DNA of 38,983 nucleotides, from assembly GCA_018052565.1 (NCBI GenBank), contig JAGPNC010000007.1:1-38983 (forward strand). Reading direction: 5' to 3'. The stretch is from Candidatus Shapirobacteria bacterium (GTDB lineage Bacteria > Patescibacteriota > Microgenomatia > 0-14-0-10-38-17). Shown here piece by piece: positions 30,454 through 38,506 of this stretch. A program made the translations under genes and the position numbers. The notes beneath the pieces are model-generated. The model did no database searches. It was not told where the DNA came from and worked only from the letters and a program-made list of their open reading frames with translations. Positions within the stretch are counted from its first letter, which is position 1. Each line of letters starts with the position of its first letter.

Positions 30454-31806
30454 TTAATTATTTGCTTCTCTGGCCTTTTTAATTCCTCCCAAAACCCTTA
30501 TTAGCGTCCGGCTCACCACAATACCGGTAAATAAAGAAAGCACCACTCCCAACCCCAAAGTGAGGGCAAAACCACGAATCATCCCCGCCGTGGGGAAAAA
30601 ACTCCAATCAAAGGGATTAAGAAGAATAAAAGCGGTGATAATGGTGCAAGCATTAGCATCACGAATGGAATCCCAAGCTCGGCCGAAAGCCAACTCTAGC
30701 GCTGGCATTCCTTCTCTCCCTTGCCGCTGTTCTTCCCTTAACCTTTCAAAAATTAAAATATTCGCGTCCACCGCCATGCCAATTGACAAAATTAAACCCG
30801 CAATCCCCGGCAAGGTTAGCGTTACAGGAATAAGCCGATAAAGCGTCAGGGTTAAAAGGCCATAAATAAGCAAGGCAAGATCGGCAATTAAACCTAATTT
30901 CCCATAATAGGCGGCCATAAAAATTATCACCGCTAAAAGCCCCACCGCCCCCGCCCAGAGACTCTGACGAACTGCCTCCTGGCCCAAGCTTGCCTCAACT
31001 GTCCGCTGCTCTACCAGTTTTAAAGAAACCGGCAGAGCCCCCGCATTCATCTGCGCCACCAGCTTTTTAGCCTCATCCAAAGAAAATTCCCCCTTAATCA
31101 CCGCATTACCATCCTTAATCGGTTCTTCTACGACCGGCAGAGAAAGGGGCATTTCGTCCAAAAAGATAGCCAAAATCTGCCCCACTGTTTCCTCAGTTAA
31201 ACGGGCAAATTTTTCCTTCCCTTCAGGAGTAAATTCCAGCGTAATTAAAGGCTCACCGGTCGTGGGGTCAAAATCAATACCTGCTTTTTTAAGATCCGCG
31301 CCCGTCAGGTCAGTCGACACAAAGCCTGCCGATGGGCTGGCCTCGTCAACTTGGCGACGAAAATCAAGCTGAGCGGTCTGGCCAATCAGGCCAATCGCCT
31401 CCTCTGTATTTTCTACTCCCGGCAACTCTACAATCAGTCGCAACTTATCTTGCTGCCGCGCCGTTTCTACTATCGCTTCACTCACCCCATAAAGATCCAC
31501 CCGCCGCCTGATATTTTCCCGCAGGCTTTCTTCAATTGAAGAAATTTCTTCTGCCGATCGCCCTCCCACTTCAGTTTCAAAAACTAAATGAGAACCGCCC
31601 GCCAAGTCCATTCCTAAACGCAAAGGATAGGAGGTGGGAATATTTATCCCCAAAAAAGAAATCGTCGGGTGAGGAATAACGACCTCTTTATCTATCGAAA
31701 GTCCCAAAAAAGAAAAGCGCAAAGGCACCCTTTCGGGAAGATTCAAATAAAGGCAAACTAAACTTAAAAGCAAAATTAGCCAAAAAAGACGTTTCGTTTT
31801 TTTCAT
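30454..31806 (-). CDS. secD: Protein translocase subunit SecD
   Basis: 450 residues. Helix 1 (FWLILLLSLVCLYLNLP) is followed by a large outer P1-type domain starting LRLGMDLAGGSHLVFE, then five further helices with the family sequence SIGMAVDANILIFERLREE, whose Asp is important for proton-driven motion. It is shorter than E. coli SecD (615) but similar to other compact bacterial forms. It is the last closely linked gene of the operon starting at 34079, 16 bp after the winged-helix gene. No ribosome binding site is seen. Confidence 0.96.
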   Translation of the reverse strand: MKKTKRLFWLILLLSLVCLYLNLPERVPLRFSFLGLSIDKEVVIPHPTISFLGINIPTSYPLRLGMDLAGGSHLVFETEVGGRSAEEISSIEESLRENIRRRVDLYGVSEAIVETARQQDKLRLIVELPGVENTEEAIGLIGQTAQLDFRRQVDEASPSAGFVSTDLTGADLKKAGIDFDPTTGEPLITLEFTPEGKEKFARLTEETVGQILAIFLDEMPLSLPVVEEPIKDGNAVIKGEFSLDEAKKLVAQMNAGALPVSLKLVEQRTVEASLGQEAVRQSLWAGAVGLLAVIIFMAAYYGKLGLIADLALLIYGLLTLTLYRLIPVTLTLPGIAGLILSIGMAVDANILIFERLREEQRQGREGMPALELAFGRAWDSIRDANACTIITAFILLNPFDWSFFPTAGMIRGFALTLGLGVVLSLFTGIVVSRTLIRVLGGIKKAREANN

Positions 31807-31822
31807 CGTTTTTTAAATTAAT

Positions 31823-32404
31823 TTAGCCGTTTAAAAGAGAAAGCTCGTCGCCTAAAATCGTTACTCGCGGTTTAATAAGAAAGTCGGCTAGAAAGGGATC
31901 CTTCCCCGCCAGACGAAAACGAAACTCTTTTTCGTCCATAACCGTATAGTTAATCTCTTCTCCTCGCCTTTTCTCCTCTTCAGAAACCAACGCTGCCAAC
32001 TCCGGCAGAATTACCTCGCCCACCACCAAAATATTAATCTCTTCACTCTCCTGCCGCGGCATTTGGCGAAGAAAACGCCGCGTTAAAAAAACCGCCTTAA
32101 TCTTCCCTAGCCGCCCCCTATTTTTAATCATCGCCCCGCCCAGCGCCCCCTTTTTAGCAAAAATAGCCTCAAGCTCGGGAAAAAAAAGATGATCAGGATT
32201 AAGAGAAAAATACACACGGTTACCTCTTTTCTCGGATTTTAAAACCCCTTCTTTTTCTAAATTGAGAAGTTCCCGGCGGATGGCATTGCTCTGCTCTCCC
32301 AAGTCACGGGTTAACTGCCGGCCATAAAGCATCATTCTGGGGCGGGCGAAAAATTCGGCTAAAATTTTCTCCCGAACGCGGGAAGTAAAAAGAAAACCTG
32401 ACAC
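31823..32404 (-). CDS. Winged-helix DNA-binding protein
   Basis: 193 residues. Residues about 8-70 form an ArsR-like winged helix (REKILAEFFARP, QLTRDLGEQSNAIRRELLNL, EKRGNRVYFSLNP). The remaining ~120 contain a stretch INILVVGEVILPELAALVSE that resembles the nucleotidyltransferase-like domains often fused to such helices, but without a clear catalytic GS motif, so I do not claim activity. It lies 2 bp after the DUF3048 gene and 16 bp before secD, probably co-transcribed; it could regulate this operon. Confidence 0.75.
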   Translation of the reverse strand: MSGFLFTSRVREKILAEFFARPRMMLYGRQLTRDLGEQSNAIRRELLNLEKEGVLKSEKRGNRVYFSLNPDHLFFPELEAIFAKKGALGGAMIKNRGRLGKIKAVFLTRRFLRQMPRQESEEINILVVGEVILPELAALVSEEEKRRGEEINYTVMDEKEFRFRLAGKDPFLADFLIKPRVTILGDELSLLNG

Positions 32405-32406
32405 AA

Positions 32407-33615
32407 TTAATAGGTAATTTTGTTACCGGCAGGCACAATTTCAATCCAAATCTGACCTCGGTTAAAGCGAATTTCTCGACCACTCTTGTCACTAAAAATC
32501 GTTCTTGATGTTCGGCTCGGCTTTTCCCATGTTGCCTGAATTGCCTTGCCATCTTGAAAAACTAAAGCTTCGCCTTCGCCTACGGTCTTGTAAAGAAGAT
32601 GTTTATGCTCATCAACGCCGGTGGTTTCTTTTGCAAACTGAACCACTACCACTTTCGCCGTTAACGGCTGGCCAGTGAGAAAATCAATATGTTCTTGCCC
32701 CCCATTGGCGCGCTTATAAAGATTACTCTCCCGATTATATTCCCACACCACATCATACTGAGGCTGGTTAGACCAAAAGTAAATCGTAATCGGGCTGGTC
32801 GGCTCGCCTCTTTCTCCTAATTCTGCTTCTTCTTTAAAAAGCCATGACCGAAAATTTTTATCCCATTCCTCTCCTGTCTTGGCAGTTTCATTGGTTAACC
32901 CCCGATTCGCCGCAATCTCCCACACATTGGCCGAATCGCAGAACATCGTATGTTCTGTAGCCACTTCGTGACCGGTGCGGGTCATCTCACGATGGCAAGC
33001 CTGATAGGGAAGGGAAAATTGATCCAAATCACTCCAGCTTCCCTTATCCTTCCAGCCATATTGCTCAATTTGACAAAGCGCCTTGGCCTCATTATAGACC
33101 GTGGGATCGTCGCATTTGCCTGCCCCTCCCACGTGAAGATATAGGGGATAATCGCCATACTCTGAAGCCCAATCCAAAAAATAAGTCCGCGCCGAACGCA
33201 CTGGCCCAATATCATATGGTTTGGCCCAACCCCCTACCGCCCCGCAATAAAAAATAGCCAAAAAGCGGGTGATGCCCCCTTCGGCTACCGCTTCATAAAC
33301 CACATCGGCTCGCGAAAGACCTGACTGTGGCCGGCAATCGGCGTGGTTTTCAATCATTGCCGCCAACGGCCGTCGCTTCTCCCACACCTCTCGTTCACCC
33401 TTGGTAAAATAAGCGCCGTTTAAAGGGCATTCCTGATCCCGCGGACCACTGGTGTCGATGGCCGTCGCCGTCGCTTCTTCTTCTGAAACAGGAGAAACCA
33501 CCACGCTTGTTCTGGCGGCGCTAAAAACCGCATAAGAAATGCCCGTCGCCGCTAAATAAAGCAACAAGCTGCCAATAATAAAAGTTAATTGAGGATTTTT
33601 AAATATTTTTTTCAT
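32407..33615 (-). CDS. DUF3048 domain protein, membrane-anchored
   Basis: 402 residues. One N-terminal membrane segment (about 10-33, LTFIIGSLLLYLAATGISYAV). Then comes the DUF3048 N-terminal domain with RPLAAMIENHADCRPQSGL, SRADVVYEAVAEGGITRFLA and GPVRSARTYFLDW, and a C-terminal domain ending IWIEIVPAG. Related to B. subtilis YerB; function is unknown, with an outer-surface location. The start overlaps the DUF4446 stop by ATGA (33612-33615). Confidence 0.9.
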   Translation of the reverse strand: MKKIFKNPQLTFIIGSLLLYLAATGISYAVFSAARTSVVVSPVSEEEATATAIDTSGPRDQECPLNGAYFTKGEREVWEKRRPLAAMIENHADCRPQSGLSRADVVYEAVAEGGITRFLAIFYCGAVGGWAKPYDIGPVRSARTYFLDWASEYGDYPLYLHVGGAGKCDDPTVYNEAKALCQIEQYGWKDKGSWSDLDQFSLPYQACHREMTRTGHEVATEHTMFCDSANVWEIAANRGLTNETAKTGEEWDKNFRSWLFKEEAELGERGEPTSPITIYFWSNQPQYDVVWEYNRESNLYKRANGGQEHIDFLTGQPLTAKVVVVQFAKETTGVDEHKHLLYKTVGEGEALVFQDGKAIQATWEKPSRTSRTIFSDKSGREIRFNRGQIWIEIVPAGNKITY

Positions 33616-34079
33616 TTCTTCAAAGCTTGACGAATGGCTTCCTTCTCTTCCTCAGAGAAAGGCATCTCCTTTTCTGCTTCTCCCTTCTTGACTATTTTAG
33701 CATAAACTCTTGTTTCTTCCCGATTATGAAGGCTGCTGATAACAAAACCATTGTTATTCCCGTCAAGCAAGGCTAAAGAAAAGCTTTGGTTGCCCCCCGT
33801 TTCGGCAAAAGGGTTAAAACGCATTAAGCCTATTTTTTGGATATGAAATTGGCCTTCCTTTGCTAAAATTTTAATTTGCTCCTGATTTTTTTTAATTTCT
33901 CCCTCGTTTTTTTTCGCCGAGGCAATAAGCTGATCTAAAATTTTATCAATCGAAGGGTTTTTCTCGGTTGAAAAAACTTTAGAAAAGCGGCGGTAAAGAA
34001 AAATAAAAATAATCGTTAAGGCCGCTAACCACGCCGCCAAAATCCCCCAAAGCCAATAACCTTGCCCCCCCTGCATCAT
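33612..34079 (-). CDS. DUF4446 family membrane protein
   Basis: 155 residues. A membrane helix (about 9-28, WGILAAWLAALTIIFIFLYR), a coiled-coil-like helix (about 45-72) and the DUF4446 core GLMRFNPFAETGGNQSF followed by SLALLDGNNNGFVISSLHNR. The function is unknown. First gene of the operon with DUF3048, the winged-helix protein and secD. Two adjacent ATGs (34079, 34076) are possible starts. Confidence 0.88.
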   Translation of the reverse strand: MMQGGQGYWLWGILAAWLAALTIIFIFLYRRFSKVFSTEKNPSIDKILDQLIASAKKNEGEIKKNQEQIKILAKEGQFHIQKIGLMRFNPFAETGGNQSFSLALLDGNNNGFVISSLHNREETRVYAKIVKKGEAEKEMPFSEEEKEAIRQALKK

Positions 34080-34089
34080 CTTGCCTTCT

Positions 34090-34119
34090 ATTTTAACCTT
34101 CGGAGAAATAAGTTGTCAA
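34090..34119 (-). promoter_or_regulatory. Promoter of the DUF4446-DUF3048-secD operon
   Basis: A perfect TTGACA (34119-34114), 18-bp spacer, TAAAAT (34095-34090), 10 nt before the first ATG, which implies a leader of only about 3 nt. Confidence 0.65.
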
Positions 34120-34139
34120 TCAAGAAATAAATTTTTCCT

Positions 34140-34616
34140 TTAAAGTTTTTCTTGAGCAATAGCGACTACTTCACCATGGCTAACTTTTTGTAAAAACTGA
34201 GGGGTAGTTTTGAAAACGCTAAATTGATCACCCGCCGCCGCCCATACTTCAGAAAAAGTAAAAAGATCTTTGTCGAGAAAAGTTTTTATTGGCTTAAGAT
34301 GAGCAAACGGGGGTACCCCGCCAATAGCAAAACCGGTGACCCTATGAACAAAATTAGCATCAGCTTTAAAAATTTCTTCTCCCAAAAGCCTAGATAGTTT
34401 CTTTTCATCTATACGGCTAGCGCCACTGGCAACCACCAAGATTGGTTTACCGCTCGCAGTTTTAAAAATAATTGATTTGGCTATTTGGCCAACCCGGCAA
34501 TTAATTGCCTCTGCCGCTTCAAAAGCCGTGCGAGTAGGCTGCGGCAAGCAAAAAATTTCCGCCTGGATTCCTAACTTTTTCGCCTCTTTTCTAAACCGAC
34601 CTGCCCCCTTAGTCAT
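34140..34616 (-). CDS. YbaK/ProX-type aminoacyl-tRNA deacylase-like protein
   Basis: 158 residues of the YbaK/ProX editing fold: VGQIAKSIIFKTASGKPILVV, the KKLSRLLG region and TGFAIGGVPPFAH, which are hallmark segments, with the conserved Lys in AKSI. Members hydrolyse wrongly charged tRNAs (for example Cys-tRNA-Pro) in the cytoplasm; the specificity here is unknown. The start at MTKGAGRF is chosen because TATTAT lies exactly 6 nt upstream and the family begins near there. A GTG 18 codons further up is the alternative. It stands alone and is divergent from the small gene at 34743. Confidence 0.88.
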   Translation of the reverse strand: MTKGAGRFRKEAKKLGIQAEIFCLPQPTRTAFEAAEAINCRVGQIAKSIIFKTASGKPILVVASGASRIDEKKLSRLLGEEIFKADANFVHRVTGFAIGGVPPFAHLKPIKTFLDKDLFTFSEVWAAAGDQFSVFKTTPQFLQKVSHGEVVAIAQEKL

Positions 34617-34622
34617 AGCTTT

Positions 34623-34628
34623 ATAATA
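34623..34628 (-). promoter_or_regulatory. Leaderless -10 candidate of the YbaK-like gene
   Basis: TATTAT 6 nt before the ATG at 34616; no good -35 box. If the longer GTG start is used this would be internal. Confidence 0.35.
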
Positions 34629-34703
34629 CTCTTTTTGCAGAAAAAATTCTTTCTTGGTTTTTAATCTCACAATCTTTATCCTCAGCTTATCTCAGCTTTT
34701 AAC

Positions 34704-34732
34704 TTGCGTCCAGGTTCATTTTAGGTTAGAAT
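34704..34732 (+). promoter_or_regulatory. Promoter of the small membrane protein gene
   Basis: TTGCGT (34704-34709), 17-bp spacer, TAGAAT (34727-34732), 10 nt before the ATG, leaving a leader of about 3 nt. Confidence 0.5.
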
Positions 34733-34742
34733 AGCGTTAGAC

Positions 34743-34943
34743 ATGGCTAAAAACAAAAAAAAGCGAAACCGGCAGAAAAAAAGACTAGCTCAGATAAAAA
34801 AACAAAACCTTCTTCCTAAAACCCAAGAAACAGCAATCTCACCTTCTTCGCCAAACTTCCTTAAGAAAGATCTCTTAAAAACCTTTATTTGCGCCTTGCT
34901 TATTATCGTCTTCCAGTTTATGCTATACTGGTGGAAAAAGTAA
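34743..34943 (+). CDS. Small membrane protein with basic N-terminus
   Basis: 66 residues: a very basic start (MAKNKKKRNRQKKRLAQIKK), a Ser/Pro linker and one C-terminal membrane helix (about 46-63, FICALLIIVFQFMLYWW). The basic tail would face the cytoplasm and could touch nucleic acid or ribosomes. No family recognised. It is followed 38 bp later by the DUF5679 gene and is probably co-transcribed with it. Confidence 0.65.
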   Translation: MAKNKKKRNRQKKRLAQIKKQNLLPKTQETAISPSSPNFLKKDLLKTFICALLIIVFQFMLYWWKK

Positions 34944-34964
34944 AGCTATTTTCTGCCCAAAAAT

Positions 34965-34975
34965 AAAGGAGGTGA
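34965..34975 (+). promoter_or_regulatory. Strong Shine-Dalgarno of the DUF5679 gene
   Basis: AAAGGAGGTGA, close to a perfect anti-16S match, with GGAGG 9 nt before the ATG at 34982. It contrasts with the many genes here that have none, and shows that the organism does use SD-led initiation for internal operon genes. Confidence 0.75.
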
Positions 34976-34981
34976 GAAAAG

Positions 34982-35125
34982 ATGACCTTTTACTGCGTTA
35001 AATGTCGAGCTAAAAAAGAGGTACAAAACTACGAAACGGTAACTTGGAAAAACGGCCGAAAAGCCGCCAAAGCAAGTTGCCCTGATTGTGGAACCGGAAT
35101 GTACCGCGTTCTGCCTCAGGCGTAA
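34982..35125 (+). CDS. DUF5679 zinc-ribbon protein
   Basis: 47 residues: YCVKCRAKKEV at the start and CPDCGTGMYRV at the end make a four-Cys zinc ribbon, with the KNGRKAAKASC middle typical of DUF5679, a small protein common in Patescibacteria and some other bacteria. The role is unknown. It has a very strong Shine-Dalgarno sequence, so it is probably made in large amounts, and it is followed by a clear terminator. Confidence 0.85.
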   Translation: MTFYCVKCRAKKEVQNYETVTWKNGRKAAKASCPDCGTGMYRVLPQA

Positions 35126-35167
35126 ACACTTTCTTTTATCCCGCAAAGATTAAAGAAAGTTTCGTCC

Positions 35168-35202
35168 AAAAAAGCTCGCCTCGAAAAGAGGGGAGCTTTT
35201 TG
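35168..35202. terminator. Bidirectional intrinsic terminator
   Basis: AAAAAAGCTC-CCTC / GAGG-GAGCTTTTT around GAAA, with an A run on one side and a T run on the other. It lies between the DUF5679 stop and the convergent comM stop and can serve both. Confidence 0.85.
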
Positions 35203-35234
35203 GTGGTAGCCACATAATCTCGAATTGCCCCCTG

Positions 35235-36767
35235 TTATTCCAAAGCAGAAGAGCGATACTGGAGCGCTTCAAAAATATAATCTTTCTTTATCCTCTCCTC
35301 GCCTGCCAAATCGGCAATAGTTTGCGCCACTTTGAGAGTCCGAAAATAAGCCCGGGCAGAAAGCCGTAACCTTTCGGCTGCTTTACCCAAAATTTGCCGC
35401 GCTTCTTCCTCCGTCCGGCAAAATTGTTTTACCTCACGGGTTCCCATCTCGGCATTACAAATTAGTCCTGTTTTAAAAAATCGTTTTCTTTGCCGCCAGC
35501 GTGCTTTTTCGATCTTCTCCCGCGCCTTTTTTGACGTTTCCTGATTCGGTGGCATTTCTCCCGTTAGCTTTTTTATTTCTACTGCCGGCACTTCAAGATG
35601 AAGATCAATCCGATCAAGCAAGGGACCAGATATCTTCTTGCGGTAGCGAGCAATTTCCCCCGGCAGGCAACGGCAGGTATGCTTCGGGTCGCCTAAAAAA
35701 CCACAAGGACAAGGGTTAGCCGCCGCCACCAAAATAAAACGCGCCGGGAAGAGGCAGCTACCGGCCGCCCGGGAAATAATTACCTGCCCTGATTCCATTG
35801 GTTGGCGAAGGGACTCTAGAACGTGGCGGGGAAATTCAGGTAATTCATCTAAAAAAAGTACTCCCCGATGAGCCAAAGAAATTTCCCCCGGCAGAGGATG
35901 ACTCCCACCGCCAATTAAACCGACCCGTGAAATAGTATGATGGGGCGAACGAAAAGGCCTCTCTGCCACCAATGAGGACCGATCGGGCAAGAGGCCAGCC
36001 ACCGAATAAATCTTGGTTACCTCCAAAGCCTCTTCTTCTGTCAACGCCGGCAAAATACCGGGAATAGTTTGGGCCAACATTGTTTTTCCCGCTCCGGGGG
36101 GTCCTTGCATAAAAAGGTTATGGCCGCCGGCAGCAGCAATCACCAAGGCTCTTTTGGCGTTATCCTGACCAATAATGTCGGCAAAATCCACCGCCGCCTT
36201 TTGCGATGATAAAATTTCTCCAAAATCAAGAGGGGCAATTTTCTTAAGCTTCTTCTCGCCGCTAAAATGAAAAAGAAGCTCTTTGAGGCTGGAAACGGGA
36301 TAAGAAATAATTTCCCCCACCGCCGCCGCTTCCTGACAATTTGCTGCCGGTAGGAAAACTTGTTGAAAGCCCCATTCTTTGGCGGCCATCACCATCGGCA
36401 AAACGCCATTAACCTGCCGCACCGCGCCATCTAGAGAAAGTTCTCCCAGAATAAGTGTTCTTTCTAAATCAATTTTAGAAATTTGACCCGAAGCGATAAG
36501 AATTCCTACCGCCATCGGCAAATCGAAGGAAGGCCCAACTTTTGGTAAATCCGCCGGCGCTAAATTAATCACCACCTTATGACGAGGAAAAGAAGTTCCT
36601 GAATTATCAATGGCCGAGCGGATCCTTTCTTTAGCTTCTTCCACTGCCTTATCCGGCAGGCCAACGATTTTAAAAGTGGGGAAACTGCGTTCCACCACAT
36701 CTACTTCCACTTCAATTTGGCGACTCTCTAATCCAAAAGTAGCCGCTGAAAAAATCCGGGCAAGCAT
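35235..36767 (-). CDS. comM: YifB/ComM-type Mg-chelatase-like AAA+ ATPase
   Basis: 510 residues: an N-terminal Lon-protease-like domain (1-170, with NLAPADLPKVGPSFDLPMA), an AAA+ core (Walker A GPPGAGKT near residue 220, Walker B VLFLDELPEF) and the C-terminal Mg_chelatase domain (FRTLKVAQTIADL). A Cys set (CPCGFLGDPKHTCRC) sits in the middle. ComM is a hexameric helicase that extends branch migration during natural transformation, which suits a lineage thought to take up DNA. The start is supported by a promoter whose -10 ends 8 nt before the ATG. Confidence 0.95.
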   Translation of the reverse strand: MLARIFSAATFGLESRQIEVEVDVVERSFPTFKIVGLPDKAVEEAKERIRSAIDNSGTSFPRHKVVINLAPADLPKVGPSFDLPMAVGILIASGQISKIDLERTLILGELSLDGAVRQVNGVLPMVMAAKEWGFQQVFLPAANCQEAAAVGEIISYPVSSLKELLFHFSGEKKLKKIAPLDFGEILSSQKAAVDFADIIGQDNAKRALVIAAAGGHNLFMQGPPGAGKTMLAQTIPGILPALTEEEALEVTKIYSVAGLLPDRSSLVAERPFRSPHHTISRVGLIGGGSHPLPGEISLAHRGVLFLDELPEFPRHVLESLRQPMESGQVIISRAAGSCLFPARFILVAAANPCPCGFLGDPKHTCRCLPGEIARYRKKISGPLLDRIDLHLEVPAVEIKKLTGEMPPNQETSKKAREKIEKARWRQRKRFFKTGLICNAEMGTREVKQFCRTEEEARQILGKAAERLRLSARAYFRTLKVAQTIADLAGEERIKKDYIFEALQYRSSALE

Positions 36768-36775
36768 TGATAAAA

Positions 36776-36804
36776 AGAATAGTCAATTCGGGGAGAAAAT
36801 ACAA
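36776..36804 (-). promoter_or_regulatory. Near-leaderless comM promoter
   Basis: TTGTAT (36804-36799), 17-bp spacer, TATTCT (36781-36776), then 8 nt to the ATG at 36767. Confidence 0.5.
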
Positions 36805-36841
36805 GAAGGAAATGAGAAACGCCCCCAAAACGAAAAGGTAT

Positions 36842-37018
36842 TAAGTTCTCCCGCCCTAATTCAAAAATCAAAAGGTAAAATTCTCTTCCGAAGGAAAACC
36901 CACTTCTGGCGGAAAAATTACAATTAAAAAGCTAAAAGTTTCTATTTTGTTACTTTTGAATTTTAACTTGCAATTTTGACTTTTAAATTTTAACTTTTGA
37001 CTTTTAATTTATATACTT
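36842..37018. repeat. AT-rich inverted repeat between comM and rnpB
   Basis: AATTCAAAAATCAAAAGGTAA on the left mirrors TTTTGAATTTTAACTTGCAA on the right (about 36954-36973). The right arm is almost the same as that at 30376-30395 and is followed by TTTTGACTTTTAAATTTTAA and ATACTTAATAC. Confidence 0.6.
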
Positions 37019-37029
37019 AATACTCTTTT

Positions 37030-37352
37030 TTGCTCTTGGAAGAGAGTAAGCCAGGTTCTGTTCTTGGCGAAAATCTCTCTTTGCCCTCGCGATATATGTA
37101 AAAAAGGAGTGATTGAAATATCTCGGAGGTTGCCGTCGGGAGGATTGCCATCCCGCCAGTGGCAGGATAGAGCTTATGCTCTCGTTTCACCCCAGCCCCT
37201 TCGGTAAAGAAAAAACTGGGCTCGTCTCTGTGGCTCTTACTATCCCCGCCTAGGGCGGGGTCCCCGGATCTTAACCGGGGCACCGTCTTTCCTACGGCCT
37301 GGACTTTCCTCTCCGCCGATGAGGCGGAGTATTCGCCCTTCTTCCAAGAGCG
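37030..37352 (-). ncRNA. rnpB: RNase P RNA, bacterial class A-like
   Basis: On the minus strand the 5' GCGCTCTTGGAAG pairs with the 3' CTTCCAAGAGC (P1). The universal segments follow in order: GAGGAAAGTCCAGGC, ACAGAGACGAGCC, GGGGTGAAACG and CAGAACCTGGCTTAC. About 323 nt, slightly shorter than in E. coli (377). With protein C5/RnpA it removes tRNA 5' leaders. That matters here because tRNA-Gln is embedded in the end of a coding gene. The long frame seen inside it on either strand is not a gene. Confidence 0.95.
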
Positions 37353-37357
37353 CCTTA

Positions 37358-37363
37358 ATTATA
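37358..37363 (-). promoter_or_regulatory. rnpB -10 element
   Basis: TATAAT ending 5-6 nt before the predicted 5' end of the RNA; TGGAAA lies at the -35 position, inside the end of the permease gene. Confidence 0.6.
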
Positions 37364-37375
37364 GCAAAAATTCTC

Positions 37376-38392
37376 TTATTTTTCCAAGAGCTCCGGTATT
37401 TGCCTAAGCTCTGCCCAAATCACCTTCACCACCAAAGTCAAAGGCAAAACGAGAATCGCCCCCCCAATGCCCGCTAAACGAGCGCCGATTAATATGCCAA
37501 TTAATACCGCTAACGAGTTAATGCCAGTGGCTTTTTGCATCACCTTTGGCACAATAAAAGCATTCTCGATCTGTTGAACTAAAAAATAAAACAATATGAC
37601 TAAGAACGCCCTAGACGGAGAAATAATCAATGCCAAGATCACTCCCGGCGCGGCTGCTAAAACCGGACCGATATTGGGGAGAATTTCTAAAATACCGGCT
37701 AAAAATGCCAAGGGAAGAGCGTATTTTACTCCTAAGACAAGAAGGCCAAAATAAACCATCAGGCCTACCACGAGCATTAGAATTAGTTCGGCCCGCAACC
37801 AATTGGCCAATTCTCCCTCAATTTCGACTGTTAGCTCCTCTGCCTTTTTTGCTTTTTCTTCACCTAGCAACGGCGCCAAATACCCAAAGAGCTTTTTCCT
37901 TTCCAAAAGCAAATAAAAACCGATAATTGAAGTAAAAATAAGGGCACTTGCGCTTGTTACTACTCCCCGCGTCGTCTTTAAGATCCCTCCCGAGAGAGAG
38001 CCCAAGAAAGAGCCAATGTTTTGCCACGAGACGTTATCTGAAAATAATCCCTGATTCCCTTGAGGAAAAAGCCATTGCCAATTAAAATTATCACCACTTT
38101 TAAGAGAGTCTAAAAGCAAGCTTGTTTCGTTAATCAAAGGAGGCACTAGACCAAACCCTAGCAGGCTAATAATAGATAAAACCAAAAGATAAACTAAAAC
38201 CGTCCCCATTAACCGAGGAATGTGCCATTTTTCTAACCAAGAAACTGCCGGATTAAGCACCAGCATAAGAATAAACCCCACCAAAACCATTAAAAGCACA
38301 TCGCGGATCAAATACAAAAACGCTAGCCCTGCCAAAACCAGCAGCGCGGTCAAAAGATGTTTTAAAAAAAGATCTTTTTCTTCTTTAGGCAC
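37376..38392 (-). CDS. AI-2E/PerM-family permease
   Basis: 338 residues with about eight membrane helices in the AI-2E transporter pattern: an N-terminal pair (LLTALLVLAGLAFLYLI; VLLMVLVGFILMLVL), an amphipathic middle region around GSFLGSLSGGILK, and C-terminal helices with NIGPVLAAAPGVILAL and a GARLAGIGGAILVLPL stretch. The substrate is unknown; family members have been linked to AI-2 export and sodium/proton antiport. The start is GTG (38392), supported by TTGATC-N16-TAAATT ending 8 nt upstream. Confidence 0.9.
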   Translation of the reverse strand: MPKEEKDLFLKHLLTALLVLAGLAFLYLIRDVLLMVLVGFILMLVLNPAVSWLEKWHIPRLMGTVLVYLLVLSIISLLGFGLVPPLINETSLLLDSLKSGDNFNWQWLFPQGNQGLFSDNVSWQNIGSFLGSLSGGILKTTRGVVTSASALIFTSIIGFYLLLERKKLFGYLAPLLGEEKAKKAEELTVEIEGELANWLRAELILMLVVGLMVYFGLLVLGVKYALPLAFLAGILEILPNIGPVLAAAPGVILALIISPSRAFLVILFYFLVQQIENAFIVPKVMQKATGINSLAVLIGILIGARLAGIGGAILVLPLTLVVKVIWAELRQIPELLEK

Positions 38393-38400
38393 GGTAACTC

Positions 38401-38428
38401 AATTTAAAATGCAAAGATTAGAGATCAA
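38401..38428 (-). promoter_or_regulatory. Near-leaderless promoter of the permease gene
   Basis: TTGATC (38428-38423), 16-bp spacer, TAAATT (38406-38401), then 8 nt to the GTG start. Confidence 0.4.
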
Positions 38429-38506
38429 AACCTAGATAAAAATTCAAAGATATTTTTAGTTTTTCTAACTTCTAACTTCTAACTTTTGACTTTTAATTTT
38501 TAACTT
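38429..38506. repeat. AT-rich word array between miaA and the permease gene
   Basis: TCTAACTTCTAACTTCTAAC then TTTTGACTTTTAATTTTTAA. Same word family as 30376-30420 and 36954-37015, and again placed directly after a stop codon. Confidence 0.55.

Noticed and set aside
37017-37283. Open frame of 88 codons on the minus strand
   Set aside because: It lies entirely within RNase P RNA, whose conserved core and P1 pairing are clear.
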